The notes under the pieces were generated by a model. That model was given only the letters and a program-made list of their open reading frames with translations. It was not told the origin of the DNA and ran no database searches. This document shows positions 25,846 through 34,152 of a DNA stretch of 64,000 nt, one piece after another (position 1 is the first letter of the stretch; each line of letters opens with the position of its first letter). The position numbers and the translations under genes are program-made. The stretch comes from an uncultured Collinsella sp. (GTDB lineage: Bacteria > Actinomycetota > Coriobacteriia > Coriobacteriales > Coriobacteriaceae). Location of the stretch: contig UQKQ01000001.1 in NCBI GenBank assembly GCA_900541645.1, forward strand, positions 1 through 64,000, in the 5' to 3' direction.

Positions 25846-26604
25846 CCTCGAGAAGTCGCCGACCTCGGACGCGAAGGCGGCGGCGAGCGCGAACCCGCAC
25901 CCCTTGATCGACTGGAGCGCCTCGACCTCGGCCGAGAGGGGGCCCGCCGCGACGGCGGCCCTGTATTCGGCGAGGAGGGCCTCCCTCGTCTCGTCGGCCG
26001 CCTCGACCTCGTTCCTCAGCGCCGCAAGCGCCCGGATGCCTCCGTCGTCGGCGGGGTGTATGCCGTCGAGCCACCTGAGGAAGCCGTACGTCCAGTACTT
26101 CCGGGGGTTGCCGGCCGGCGTCGTGCCGCCGTAGACATAGCCGCGGCGGACTAGGAACGCCAGGAGCCGCTGCTTCGCCGCCGCGAGCCTCGCGGTCGCC
26201 GCGTCGTGGGCGGCGGCGAGGTCCCTGAGCCCCTCGATCTCGGGGGACGGCACCCATACCGGGGTGACGTCGTGCGACAGTATCGCCTTGGCCATCCTGG
26301 CCGCGTCGTTGCGGTCGTTCTTGGACGAGAGGTCGGCAGCCGACCTCGGGACCTTGGAGACGGCCGCGACGACGCAGTCGACGCCGAGCCCGGAGAGCTC
26401 CCTTTGCGGGGCGAAGCCGAGGTAGCCGCTCTCGTAGGCGGCGAGCGACGGGCCGGGGAAGCCCGACATCCACTCCGCGACCTCGCCCCAGGGGTTGCCG
26501 CGGAACCTCCTCGTCACGGCCTCGCCCGTCTCCGCGTCGAGCGCGCAGACGGTGGTGGACCTGAGGTGTACGTCCATTCCGAAGGCGGTAGAATATCTAG
26601 GCAC
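25846..26604 (-). pseudogene. IS110-family transposase, N-terminal part
   Basis: The first 253 codons of the interrupted transposase. The DEDD RuvC-like domain is visible: D in FGMDVHLRSTTV, E in YESGYLG, and two D in KNDRNDAARMAKAI. A coiled-coil region follows (about 125-215), then SIKGCGFALAAAFASEVGDFSRF, where the IS21 element entered. GTG 26604 follows GGGAGG at 5-nt spacing. Read-through past the junction adds unrelated residues from the IS21 end. Confidence 0.9.
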
Positions 26605-26907
26605 GGGAGCCTCCCAACCTCGTTGCGGCGCGGCTGCGCCTCTGGCACTTCAACAACATTGTCGCAGCCCCGACCCGCGGTCACGAGCGGGGGCTCCTGT
26701 CGTTTCCGTGCCCCTGGATTGGGTCATAGTGTCTGACGTTGCCAATACATCGGCGTTGCCTTGGCCGTCAATAGTCATTGGGGACGTTCTTAAACGACTA
26801 CCCAACGGCTATTGAGCACATGGCTCGCATGGCAGCCGTCTCTTTTATGTTTCCTTTAGCCGTTGCTGCCTAGGATGGGGGTTAGTCGGTAGGAAGGGAG
26901 CGTCTAT

Positions 26908-28476
26908 ATGGACGACGCGAGCGAGCATGCAATCGAAGAGGACATGCTCGATCAGTTCAATTACTTTGACGATGAGGATGAGGAACTAATCGATCGTCGC
27001 GAGCCGGCATCGCTTGACTCATTTGATCTGGTCGATGAAGAGACTGATGAGGTTGAGGACGAATCAACGGAGCCCCCACAGTCTTCGCGCCTTGACTCGC
27101 TGCTTTCGAGAGCCCCCATGCACCACGGTGTTCGCGCCGGCGCACTCCATATGAAAACTGACTGGCACCAGATCGTGACGGCAGGCGATGAGCTTGCCGT
27201 CGATGCGCCGCTCACCGATAAGTCATCCATCATCTGCCGCACCGGTATGCTTATGCTCGCGAGCGGAACGGGTGCCTGGCGTGTACGCGATACCATGAAT
27301 CGTGTTGCTGCCGTACTCGGCGTCACGATTCACGTCGACCTGAGTCTTCTGTCGTTTGAGTGCACTTGCATCGAAGATGGCCACTGCTTTAACGAGGTTG
27401 TCAGCCTGCCCACAACGGGAGTCAATACCCATCGCATTTGGATGATGGAGAGTTTCCTCAAGGAAATCGAGACCTATGGTCGTCGCTTCACGGTACACGA
27501 GTATCACGAGATGCTCAGGACCGTTGAGAGCTCAAAGCCCGATTACTCTCCCTGGCAACAGGGCCTTGCGGCAGCCTGTGCTTGCGGCGCCTTCGTCTTT
27601 TTGCTCGGCGGCGGCCCTATCGAGATGGCTTGTGCATTTGTGGGCGCTGGTGTCGGCAACTTTGCTCGCTCCCATATTCTCAAGCAAGGCCTTGGCCAGT
27701 TTAGCGCGCTGACGATCGGCGTTGCGCTCGCTTGCGTTTCGTATCTGCTGGCATTGCTCGGCCTTGGCCAGGTCGTACCGGGGGCAATGTCGCACCAAGA
27801 AGGCTATATCGGCGCCATGCTCTTTGTGATTCCCGGCTTTCCCCTCATTACGGCAGGCCTCGACATCGCTAAGCTCGATATGCGAAGCGGCATTGAGCGT
27901 CTTTCGTATGCCGTGTCGATTATTGTGATGGCGACCCTCGTAGGCTGGATGGTTGCCGAGTGTGTGGGGCTGGCGCCGGATGACTTTGCCCCGCTCGGGC
28001 TCTCGCCGTTGGCTCTTACACTCTTGCGTGTGGTGATGAGCTTCGTCGGTGTATTTGGCTTCTCGGTTATGTTCAACAGCCCGCTAAAGATGGCCGCGGC
28101 GGCCGGTCTGATCGGCGCCGTGTCCAATACATTGCGTCTGACCCTTGTCGATGCGCCGGCGCTGTTTCCCTTCCTGGGCCTGAGCTTAGGTATGCCTCCC
28201 GAGGCAGCAGCGTTTATCGGTGCGCTGGTATCGGGCCTGCTCGCGAGCTTAGCCGAAATCAAGCTCACCTACCCACGTATCGCCCTCACGGTGCCATCGA
28301 TTGTCATTATGGTGCCGGGCTTGTATCTGTATCGCTCGATGTATTACATGTGCACCTTCGACACGGTCAATATGCTCGGCTGGTTTGTGCGTGCGGTGCT
28401 CATTGTGGCGTTTCTGCCCGTTGGCCTGGGTGTGGCGAGAACCCTCACCGACCCCCGCTGGCGCCACACCAGCTAA
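26908..28476 (+). CDS. Threonine/serine exporter ThrE family protein
   Basis: A 522-aa polytopic membrane protein combining the ThrE N-terminal domain (DUF1212; about 85-370) and the C-terminal ThrE_2 half (about 375-515). About ten hydrophobic segments run from residue 215 to 515. The first 70 residues are strongly acidic (runs of Asp/Glu) and probably cytosolic. The conserved GTGAWRVRDTMNRVA motif in the soluble part is typical. Likely role is proton-coupled export of threonine or serine. It follows the IS element by 180 bp with an AAGGGAG site. Confidence 0.88.
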   Translation: MDDASEHAIEEDMLDQFNYFDDEDEELIDRREPASLDSFDLVDEETDEVEDESTEPPQSSRLDSLLSRAPMHHGVRAGALHMKTDWHQIVTAGDELAVDAPLTDKSSIICRTGMLMLASGTGAWRVRDTMNRVAAVLGVTIHVDLSLLSFECTCIEDGHCFNEVVSLPTTGVNTHRIWMMESFLKEIETYGRRFTVHEYHEMLRTVESSKPDYSPWQQGLAAACACGAFVFLLGGGPIEMACAFVGAGVGNFARSHILKQGLGQFSALTIGVALACVSYLLALLGLGQVVPGAMSHQEGYIGAMLFVIPGFPLITAGLDIAKLDMRSGIERLSYAVSIIVMATLVGWMVAECVGLAPDDFAPLGLSPLALTLLRVVMSFVGVFGFSVMFNSPLKMAAAAGLIGAVSNTLRLTLVDAPALFPFLGLSLGMPPEAAAFIGALVSGLLASLAEIKLTYPRIALTVPSIVIMVPGLYLYRSMYYMCTFDTVNMLGWFVRAVLIVAFLPVGLGVARTLTDPRWRHTS

Positions 28477-28510
28477 TTGGTGCAAATGAAACTGATCCGC
28501 AAAACATGAA

Positions 28511-28601
28511 CGTGGATAATCTCCCGTTTTTGGCCTGTTTACGGGCTCAAGACGGGAGATTATCCACGCTCGTGGAATGGGTGTCCGAAAATCCACGCTC
28601 G
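28511..28601. repeat. 58-bp palindrome of the CGTGGATAATCT family plus half-arm
   Basis: Perfect 17-bp arms CGTGGATAATCTCCCGT (28511-28527) and its complement (28552-28568), then, after 18 bp, a half-copy GAAAATCCACGCTCG (28587-28601). A second copy with the same 58-bp length and trailing half-arm lies at 43130-43219. It sits between thrE and clpC and contains no gene. Confidence 0.85.
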
Positions 28602-28712
28602 TTGGGCCGATGCAGAGGCACCTGGCAATTCCTTTTTTGTAGACGTTGTCGCGCGGCTACGGGCAGGAAAGGTCCCAACGGTTAACATATACTCCATATG
28701 GGTAAAGAGACC

Positions 28713-28737
28713 AAAGCGCTGCCGCGGGCGGCGCTTT
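28713..28737 (+). other. Hairpin in the clpC leader
   Basis: AAAGCGCTGCC pairs with GGCGGCGCTTT over a 3-nt loop, 38 nt before the clpC start. A TATACT (28688-28693) just upstream may be a -10 box. The hairpin could be a terminator or a 5' mRNA structure. I see no CtsR or CIRCE operator. Confidence 0.45.
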
Positions 28738-28774
28738 GCGTTTGAAAAAACTAGCTCGTCTAAGAGGAACTAGC

Positions 28775-31417
28775 ATGTTAGACCGTTTTACCGATCGCGC
28801 GCGCAAGGTCATGTCCATGGCCAAGCAAGAAGCGCTCGATCTTCACTCAAATAAGGTGGGTACCGAGCACCTGCTGCTCGCACTCGCCAAGGAGGACGAG
28901 GGCATTGCCGCCGAGGCACTGCGTTCGCTCGATATCTCCTACGACGACATCATGGATACTCTTAAAGAGGTCCAGACCACGGTTCCCGAGCCCAGTGAGG
29001 AGACCGAGGCGGCCAAGCTCGCCTTTACGCCGCTCGTCATTAGCGTGATGGAGCGTTCATTCCGCGTGGCGCGTGAAAACAACCAGACCTACGTGTCGAC
29101 CGAGCACTTGCTGATCGGCATCGTCGAAGAGGGCAACGGCATGGCCATGGACATCCTCATGCGCCTGGGTGTGTCGTCCGCCTCCATCAAAAAGGCTATC
29201 GAGAAACTCACCGCCAAGGACCAGGATAAGAAGCGCCCGCTCGCTGGCGCCGGTGCTGGTCGTCCCGGTACGGGCCTGCCGTTCTTTAGCGGCTCGGATG
29301 CCTCCCAGCAAAAGGGGAGCGGCACCGATACACTTAAGCAGTTCGCGACCAACCTTACGCAGAAGGCACGCGACGGCGAACTCGATCCGGTGATCGGCCG
29401 CGAAAAGGAAGTCCAGCGTATGATGGAGATCCTTTCGCGCCGCACCAAGAACAACCCTCTTATCCTGGGCGATCCCGGCGTGGGCAAAACGGCCATCGTC
29501 GAGGGACTGGCGCAACAGATTGCTGCCGGCAACGTGCCCGAGAACCTCATGAACCAGAATATCTGGACGCTCGACCTGCCGGGTCTCGTTGCGGGCGCCA
29601 AGTATCGCGGTGAGTTCGAGGAGCGCCTCAAGAACGTGATCCAGGAGGCAACCGAGGCCGACGACGTCATCTTGTTTATCGATGAGATGCACACCATCAT
29701 CGGTGCCGGTTCTGCCGAGGGCTCCATCGACGCGAGCTCCATGCTCAAGCCCGTGCTCGCGCGCGGTGCCTTCCAGATTATCGGCGCCACCACGGCCGAG
29801 GAATTCCGCAAGTACCTCACCAAGGACCCGGCCTTCGAGCGTCGCTTCCAGACCATCGATGTCGAGGAGCCGAGCGTCGAGGACACGGTCAAGATCCTGA
29901 CCGCGCTCAAGCCGCGCTACGAGGAGCACCACCATGTGCGCTATACGCAGGGTGCTATCGAGGCCGCCGCGAACCTTTCCAACCGCTACATCCAGGATCG
30001 CTTCCTGCCCGATAAGGCCATCGACCTCATTGACGAGGCCGGTGCCCGCGCCCGCATCGCCGCCAACCGCGCGCCCGAGCCGGTGCGCGAGGCCGAGCAT
30101 CGCATAGAGGAGCTCAAGGCCGCCGCGCAGGAGGCCACCGAGAGCGACGACATGAACAAGGCCGCCGAGATCACCGAGCAGCAGAAGGCTGCCGAGATCG
30201 AACTCGCCGAGGCCAAGGCTGCCTGGACCGCCGAGCTCGACGCCAGCCCGCTCACCATCGATGTGAGTCAGATCGCCGATATCGTGTCCGTGACTTCGGG
30301 CGTGCCGGTGTCCTCGCTTACCGAGAGCGAGAGCCGTCGCCTGCTGCAGGCAGAAAGCGTGCTCAAGATGCGCATCATCGGTCAGGATGAGGCTGTCGAG
30401 GCCGTTGCCAAGGCCGTGCGCCGCAGCCGCTCGCCGCTCAAGGACCCGCGTCGCCCCGGCGGTAGCTTTATCTTCCTGGGTCCCACCGGCACGGGCAAGA
30501 CCGAGCTCGCCAAGACGCTCGCCGAGTACCTCTTTGGCAGCAAGGACGCGCTCATCAGCTTCGACATGTCCGAGTTCGGTAGCGAGTTCGAGGTTTCCAA
30601 GCTCATCGGCAGCCCTCCGGGTTACGTCGGTCACGACGAGGGCGGCCAGCTCACCAAGGCCGTTCGTCGCCACCCGTACTCGGTCGTGCTGTTCGACGAG
30701 ATCGAGAAGGCACACCCCGATATCTTCAACATCCTGCTGCAGGTGCTGGAGGAGGGTCGCCTGACTGATAGCCAGGGCAAGACGGTCGACTTCCGCAACA
30801 CCGTGATCATCATGACGTCCAACGTGGGCGCCCGCGAGATCGCACAGGATGCGAGCGTTGGCTTTGGCACCACCGGCGAGCAGGGCCTCACCTCGAGTGA
30901 GATCCGCGGCCGCGCGATGGGCGAGCTCAAGCGCCTGTTCCGCCCCGAGCTGCTCAACCGCATCGATGACATCGTGGTGTTCCAGAAGCTCTCGGGCGAG
31001 AATCTCACCAAGATCGCGCACCTGCTGGTGGACGACCTGCGTCAGCGTTTGATTGCCAACGGCATGAACATCAAGCTCACCGATGCGGCCTATGACAAGA
31101 TCGTGGCCGAGGGCACCGACCTCACCAACGGTGCGCGTCCGCTGCGCCGTGCTATTCAAAAGCTCATCGAGGACCCGCTGTCCGAGGAGCTTCTGGCCGG
31201 TGAGTGGGGCGAGGGCGATACCGTCCTGTGCGACGTGGCCGATGGCAAGTTCGTCTTTAGCCACGGCACGGGCGAGATTCCGGCGCGGCGTCCGGCAGGT
31301 ACGCTCGGTGGCGATACCGCCCCGGCGGCACCGCACACCGGCAACGCCGCGCCCGTGAGCGGCGGCGTGACCTCGGGCCCCGGTGGCATGATGCAAGCCG
31401 GCTCTGGTGCGCTGTAG
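28775..31417 (+). CDS. clpC: ATP-dependent Clp protease ATP-binding subunit ClpC
   Basis: An 880-aa Hsp100 unfoldase that feeds proteins to ClpP and handles heat-damaged proteins. Order: two ClpN repeats (about 1-145), AAA1 with Walker A GDPGVGKT (232-239), a middle coiled coil with a UVR-like segment (about 425-490), AAA2 with GPTGTGKT (569-576), and a C-terminal D2-small domain. The last 55 residues are Gly/Ala/Pro-rich and likely disordered. ATG 28775 follows AAGAGGA; a longer frame from 28736 lies in the leader hairpin. It is monocistronic. Confidence 0.96.
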   Translation: MLDRFTDRARKVMSMAKQEALDLHSNKVGTEHLLLALAKEDEGIAAEALRSLDISYDDIMDTLKEVQTTVPEPSEETEAAKLAFTPLVISVMERSFRVARENNQTYVSTEHLLIGIVEEGNGMAMDILMRLGVSSASIKKAIEKLTAKDQDKKRPLAGAGAGRPGTGLPFFSGSDASQQKGSGTDTLKQFATNLTQKARDGELDPVIGREKEVQRMMEILSRRTKNNPLILGDPGVGKTAIVEGLAQQIAAGNVPENLMNQNIWTLDLPGLVAGAKYRGEFEERLKNVIQEATEADDVILFIDEMHTIIGAGSAEGSIDASSMLKPVLARGAFQIIGATTAEEFRKYLTKDPAFERRFQTIDVEEPSVEDTVKILTALKPRYEEHHHVRYTQGAIEAAANLSNRYIQDRFLPDKAIDLIDEAGARARIAANRAPEPVREAEHRIEELKAAAQEATESDDMNKAAEITEQQKAAEIELAEAKAAWTAELDASPLTIDVSQIADIVSVTSGVPVSSLTESESRRLLQAESVLKMRIIGQDEAVEAVAKAVRRSRSPLKDPRRPGGSFIFLGPTGTGKTELAKTLAEYLFGSKDALISFDMSEFGSEFEVSKLIGSPPGYVGHDEGGQLTKAVRRHPYSVVLFDEIEKAHPDIFNILLQVLEEGRLTDSQGKTVDFRNTVIIMTSNVGAREIAQDASVGFGTTGEQGLTSSEIRGRAMGELKRLFRPELLNRIDDIVVFQKLSGENLTKIAHLLVDDLRQRLIANGMNIKLTDAAYDKIVAEGTDLTNGARPLRRAIQKLIEDPLSEELLAGEWGEGDTVLCDVADGKFVFSHGTGEIPARRPAGTLGGDTAPAAPHTGNAAPVSGGVTSGPGGMMQAGSGAL

Positions 31418-31441
31418 GGATTGAACATACCTTGTATAACG

Positions 31442-31468
31442 GGGGCGTTTCCGATAAGGAAGCGCCCT
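31442..31468 (+). terminator. Intrinsic terminator after clpC
   Basis: GGGGCGTTTCC pairs with GGAAGCGCCC (one G-T) over a GATAA loop, then TCATTTCT. Confidence 0.75.
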
Positions 31469-31499
31469 CATTTCTATTGAAATGCGCTTCAATCTGCCG

Positions 31500-31530
31500 T
31501 GCTATACTAAAATCGAGATATAGTATAGCA
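31500..31530. promoter_or_regulatory. Operator/promoter of the toxin-antitoxin operon
   Basis: TGCTATACT (31500-31508) and AGTATAGCA (31522-31530) form a perfect 9-bp inverted repeat just before the AAAGGAG site. TATACT could also be the -10 box, so antitoxin binding would block transcription, as in other RelB/DinJ-type systems. Confidence 0.65.
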
Positions 31531-31541
31531 AAGGAGCTGAT

Positions 31542-31901
31542 ATGCCTACGTCAATACTCGACACGCGGCCAGTTCAGATGAACGTGCGTATAGATCGCCA
31601 GCTCAAAGAGGCGGGAGACGCCGTCCTGACTCATATTGGCATGACGCCGTCACAAGCCGTTCGGACACTTTGGGAGTATCTGGTCGTTAACGGACGCATG
31701 CCCTCGAAGGGAGACGCGGCGGCTCCGGTTTCTGACGGAGTGGAGCCCCGGCGCATGGAGTCAAGGGCCGCGCAAGGCAGCCATATCGTTCGCGATTCGT
31801 GCCTCAAATACGGCATCCCCATCCCTGAGTTCTCGGGAGACTATGACGACCTCTATGAGGAGGCCATGGCGGAGCGCTATCCCGAGTGGGTGGAACTATG
31901 A
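31542..31901 (+). CDS. RelB/DinJ-family antitoxin
   Basis: A 119-aa protein whose N-terminal half has the ribbon-helix-helix pattern of RelB/DinJ antitoxins: VQMNVRIDRQLKEAGDAVL then MTPSQAVRTLWEYLV. The C-terminal half is variable and probably wraps the toxin. It follows a palindromic operator with an optimal AAGGAG site. Its stop overlaps the start of the PIN-domain gene (ATGA). RelB-type antitoxins usually pair with RelE/YafQ toxins, so a PIN partner is less usual. Confidence 0.85.
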   Translation: MPTSILDTRPVQMNVRIDRQLKEAGDAVLTHIGMTPSQAVRTLWEYLVVNGRMPSKGDAAAPVSDGVEPRRMESRAAQGSHIVRDSCLKYGIPIPEFSGDYDDLYEEAMAERYPEWVEL

Positions 31902-32419
31902 GCACAGAAGGCGTCCTCAAGCTGTTAATCGATACCAACGTATGGATGGATTATTTTTCTGGCAGGTCCGACCGTACGGCAAATGTCGTCCATCTGATCG
32001 AGATTGCCGACGCCTCGGAGCGGATTGCCCTGTTTGCCTCGTCGCTTTCGGTCAAAGACGTTTCATATCTTGTCTCGGCGGCAATCAAGCAGGAGTGCCG
32101 AAGAAAGACTGGCTCACTGAGCGATAACGCCATTGCGGCGGCAGACGAAACGGCCTGGGCATGCGTTCGACAGATGCGCGAGCTAGCCCTCATCGCCCCG
32201 GTCGGTGCAGACGAGGTCTTCGACTCCTTTGTGTTCAAGTACCACCACAATGACTTTGAGGACGACCTGATGCTGGGCGTCGCCAATCGCATTGATGCCG
32301 ATTACGTCGTGACGGAGGACAAGAATCTTATTAAACATACCAATGGTGTATGCATTAATGTTCAACAGGCGTTGAGGTTGGTTGGGGGGTCCAACGTTCC
32401 CTCTGCACGGCCCGTCTAG
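31898..32419 (+). CDS. PIN-domain toxin (VapC-like ribonuclease)
   Basis: A 173-aa PIN-domain protein. The first acidic residue is in LLIDTNVWMDYF, further acids are in FEDDLMLGVAN, and a third cluster is in DADYVVTEDKNL, consistent with a metal-dependent RNase active site. Translationally coupled ATG 31898 is chosen over ATG 31886. Expected role is toxin of the pair, neutralised by the upstream RelB-type protein. Target RNA is unknown. Confidence 0.85.
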   Translation: MSTEGVLKLLIDTNVWMDYFSGRSDRTANVVHLIEIADASERIALFASSLSVKDVSYLVSAAIKQECRRKTGSLSDNAIAAADETAWACVRQMRELALIAPVGADEVFDSFVFKYHHNDFEDDLMLGVANRIDADYVVTEDKNLIKHTNGVCINVQQALRLVGGSNVPSARPV

Positions 32420-32567
32420 CTTGCTTTACCTTGATAAAGTGGCGTTTCCTCACCGTTAGCCGATGATGCAAGGGCGCTCGGCGTTTTCGACTGGTTTATG
32501 CACGCAAAGTCTGGGAATATACAAGTCGCATATCTTACTGTCTAACCAGTTGCGCCAAGGAGGCACC

Positions 32568-34025
32568 ATGGACTACAAGATTACCGGCTACGAGCCCGCC
32601 CAGCTGTTCCATTTCTTTGAGGAGGTCAGCGCGATCCCCCGTGGGTCTGGCAACGAGAAGGGCATCAGCGATTTCCTGGTTGCGTTTGCCAAGGAGCGCG
32701 GCCTCGATGTGTACCAGGACGAGGTCTACAACGTCATCATTCGCAAGCCCGCTTCTGCCGGCGCCGAGAATGCCCCGACTGTGATGCTGCAGGGCCACAT
32801 CGATATGGTGTGCGACAAGTTGGGCTCTGTTGAGCACGACTTTACGACCGACGGTATCGACCTGGTCGTGAAGGACGGCGTCCTCACCGCTAACGGCACC
32901 ACCCTGGGCGCCGACAACGGTATTGCTGTCGCTCTGATGCTTACTGTGCTCAACGACGATTCGATTGCTCACCCCGCCCTCGAGTGCGTATTCACCACCG
33001 ACGAGGAGACTGGCCTGGTCGGCGCCGAGACGCTCGACAAGTCCCAGATTAGCGCCCGCACCATGATTAACCTTGACTCCGAGGAAGAGGGCGTTGCCAC
33101 CGTCAGCTGCGCTGGCGGCGTCGTTGTTACCTACACCTGCCCCATCGTGCGCGAGCACAAGACCGGCAGCACCCTCACGCTCGACATCTCCGGCCTACTG
33201 GGTGGTCATTCCGGCAACGATATCAACCTGGAGCGCGGCAACGGCAACCTCATCATGGCCCGCATCATCGACCGCCTGATGGTCGCCGGCGAGCCCGCCA
33301 TCGTTAGCTTTAACGGCGGCACTAAGGACAACGCCATCAACCGTGAGTGCAAGGCCGAGCTGGTTTACGCCGACCACGCTGCCGCCGAGGCCGCGGCCCA
33401 GATCGCAAAGGACATCATCGCCGACGTCACTGCCGAGCTCGAGGTCTTCGACCCCGGCTTTACCTGCACCGTCGAGATTGCCGACGACGCCGAGGTCGAG
33501 GCCATGGATCAGAAGTCCGCGCTTGCCCTCATCCGCGCCCTGCGTCTTGCCCCTAACGGCGTGATTCGCCGCAACGTCGCCACCGACGGCTCCGTCGAGG
33601 TTTCCTCCAACATCGGCGTGGTCGCCACTTCCGACGACCAGGTCAAGATCATGCTGTCCCCGCGCTCCTCGATCACCTCGCTGCAGAACGAGTTCAAGGA
33701 CCGCCTGCAGACGCTGGCCGATGTCTTGGGCTTCGACGCCAAGTTCGAGTTCGAGTATCCCGGCTGGAGCTATGCCGAGCATTCGCCGGTCCGCGACATC
33801 TTCGTCGAGAGCTATCGCGAGCTCTTTGGCTCCGAGCTGCGCATCGAGTCCATTCACGCCGGCCTTGAGTGCGGCCTGTTTGCTGAGGCCCTGCACGGCC
33901 TGGACGCCATCGCCGTGGGCCCGACGCTCTCCGATGTCCACACCCCGGACGAGAGCATGGAGCTCGCTTCTGCCGAGCGCTTCTACGAGCTGCTCATCGA
34001 CGTCCTCAAGCGCCTTGCCGCGTAA
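32568..34025 (+). CDS. pepD: Aminoacyl-histidine dipeptidase (M20 family)
   Basis: A cytosolic zinc dipeptidase of the PepD/carnosinase-like M20C group, 485 aa. Metal ligands and catalytic acids appear in MLQGHIDMVCDK, LGADNGIAVA, and TTDEETGLVGA. The dimerisation lid is about residues 200-385. The C-terminal histidine ligand lies in IHAGLECGLF. ATG 32568 follows AAGGAGG; the 35 residues encoded upstream in frame are not conserved-looking. It is monocistronic, with a convergent terminator shared with hipBA. Confidence 0.93.
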   Translation: MDYKITGYEPAQLFHFFEEVSAIPRGSGNEKGISDFLVAFAKERGLDVYQDEVYNVIIRKPASAGAENAPTVMLQGHIDMVCDKLGSVEHDFTTDGIDLVVKDGVLTANGTTLGADNGIAVALMLTVLNDDSIAHPALECVFTTDEETGLVGAETLDKSQISARTMINLDSEEEGVATVSCAGGVVVTYTCPIVREHKTGSTLTLDISGLLGGHSGNDINLERGNGNLIMARIIDRLMVAGEPAIVSFNGGTKDNAINRECKAELVYADHAAAEAAAQIAKDIIADVTAELEVFDPGFTCTVEIADDAEVEAMDQKSALALIRALRLAPNGVIRRNVATDGSVEVSSNIGVVATSDDQVKIMLSPRSSITSLQNEFKDRLQTLADVLGFDAKFEFEYPGWSYAEHSPVRDIFVESYRELFGSELRIESIHAGLECGLFAEALHGLDAIAVGPTLSDVHTPDESMELASAERFYELLIDVLKRLAA

Positions 34026-34084
34026 GGGTCGCGCTAGCAGCAGTTCGAGCCACGTGCTAGCGGATTGCAAATGACATTACGAGA

Positions 34085-34130
34085 GGGGGCATCCGAACTT
34101 TTGCGACGGGTGCCCCCCCCTCTTCTTTTA
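34085..34130. terminator. Terminator between pepD and hipA
   Basis: GGGGGCATCC pairs with GGGTGCCCCC over about 13 nt; the plus-strand tail is CCCTCTTCTTTT. The converging hipA transcript could also stop here. Confidence 0.75.
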
Positions 34131-34152
34131 AGAAATGTGGATTGATTGGCGC

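Larger units (their letters stand above)
22910..26728 (-). mobile_element. IS110/IS1111-type insertion sequence, interrupted
   Basis: The limits are set by a perfect 14-bp inverted repeat, TATGACCCAATCCA at 22910-22923 and its complement at 26715-26728. The element encodes one DEDD-type transposase on the minus strand, split by an IS21-type element. Subterminal inverted repeats and a long 3' non-coding end are features of the IS1111 subgroup. Codon use (AGG, ATA) and very high GC differ from neighbouring genes, suggesting transfer. Exact ends may lie a few bases outside the inverted repeats. Confidence 0.82.
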
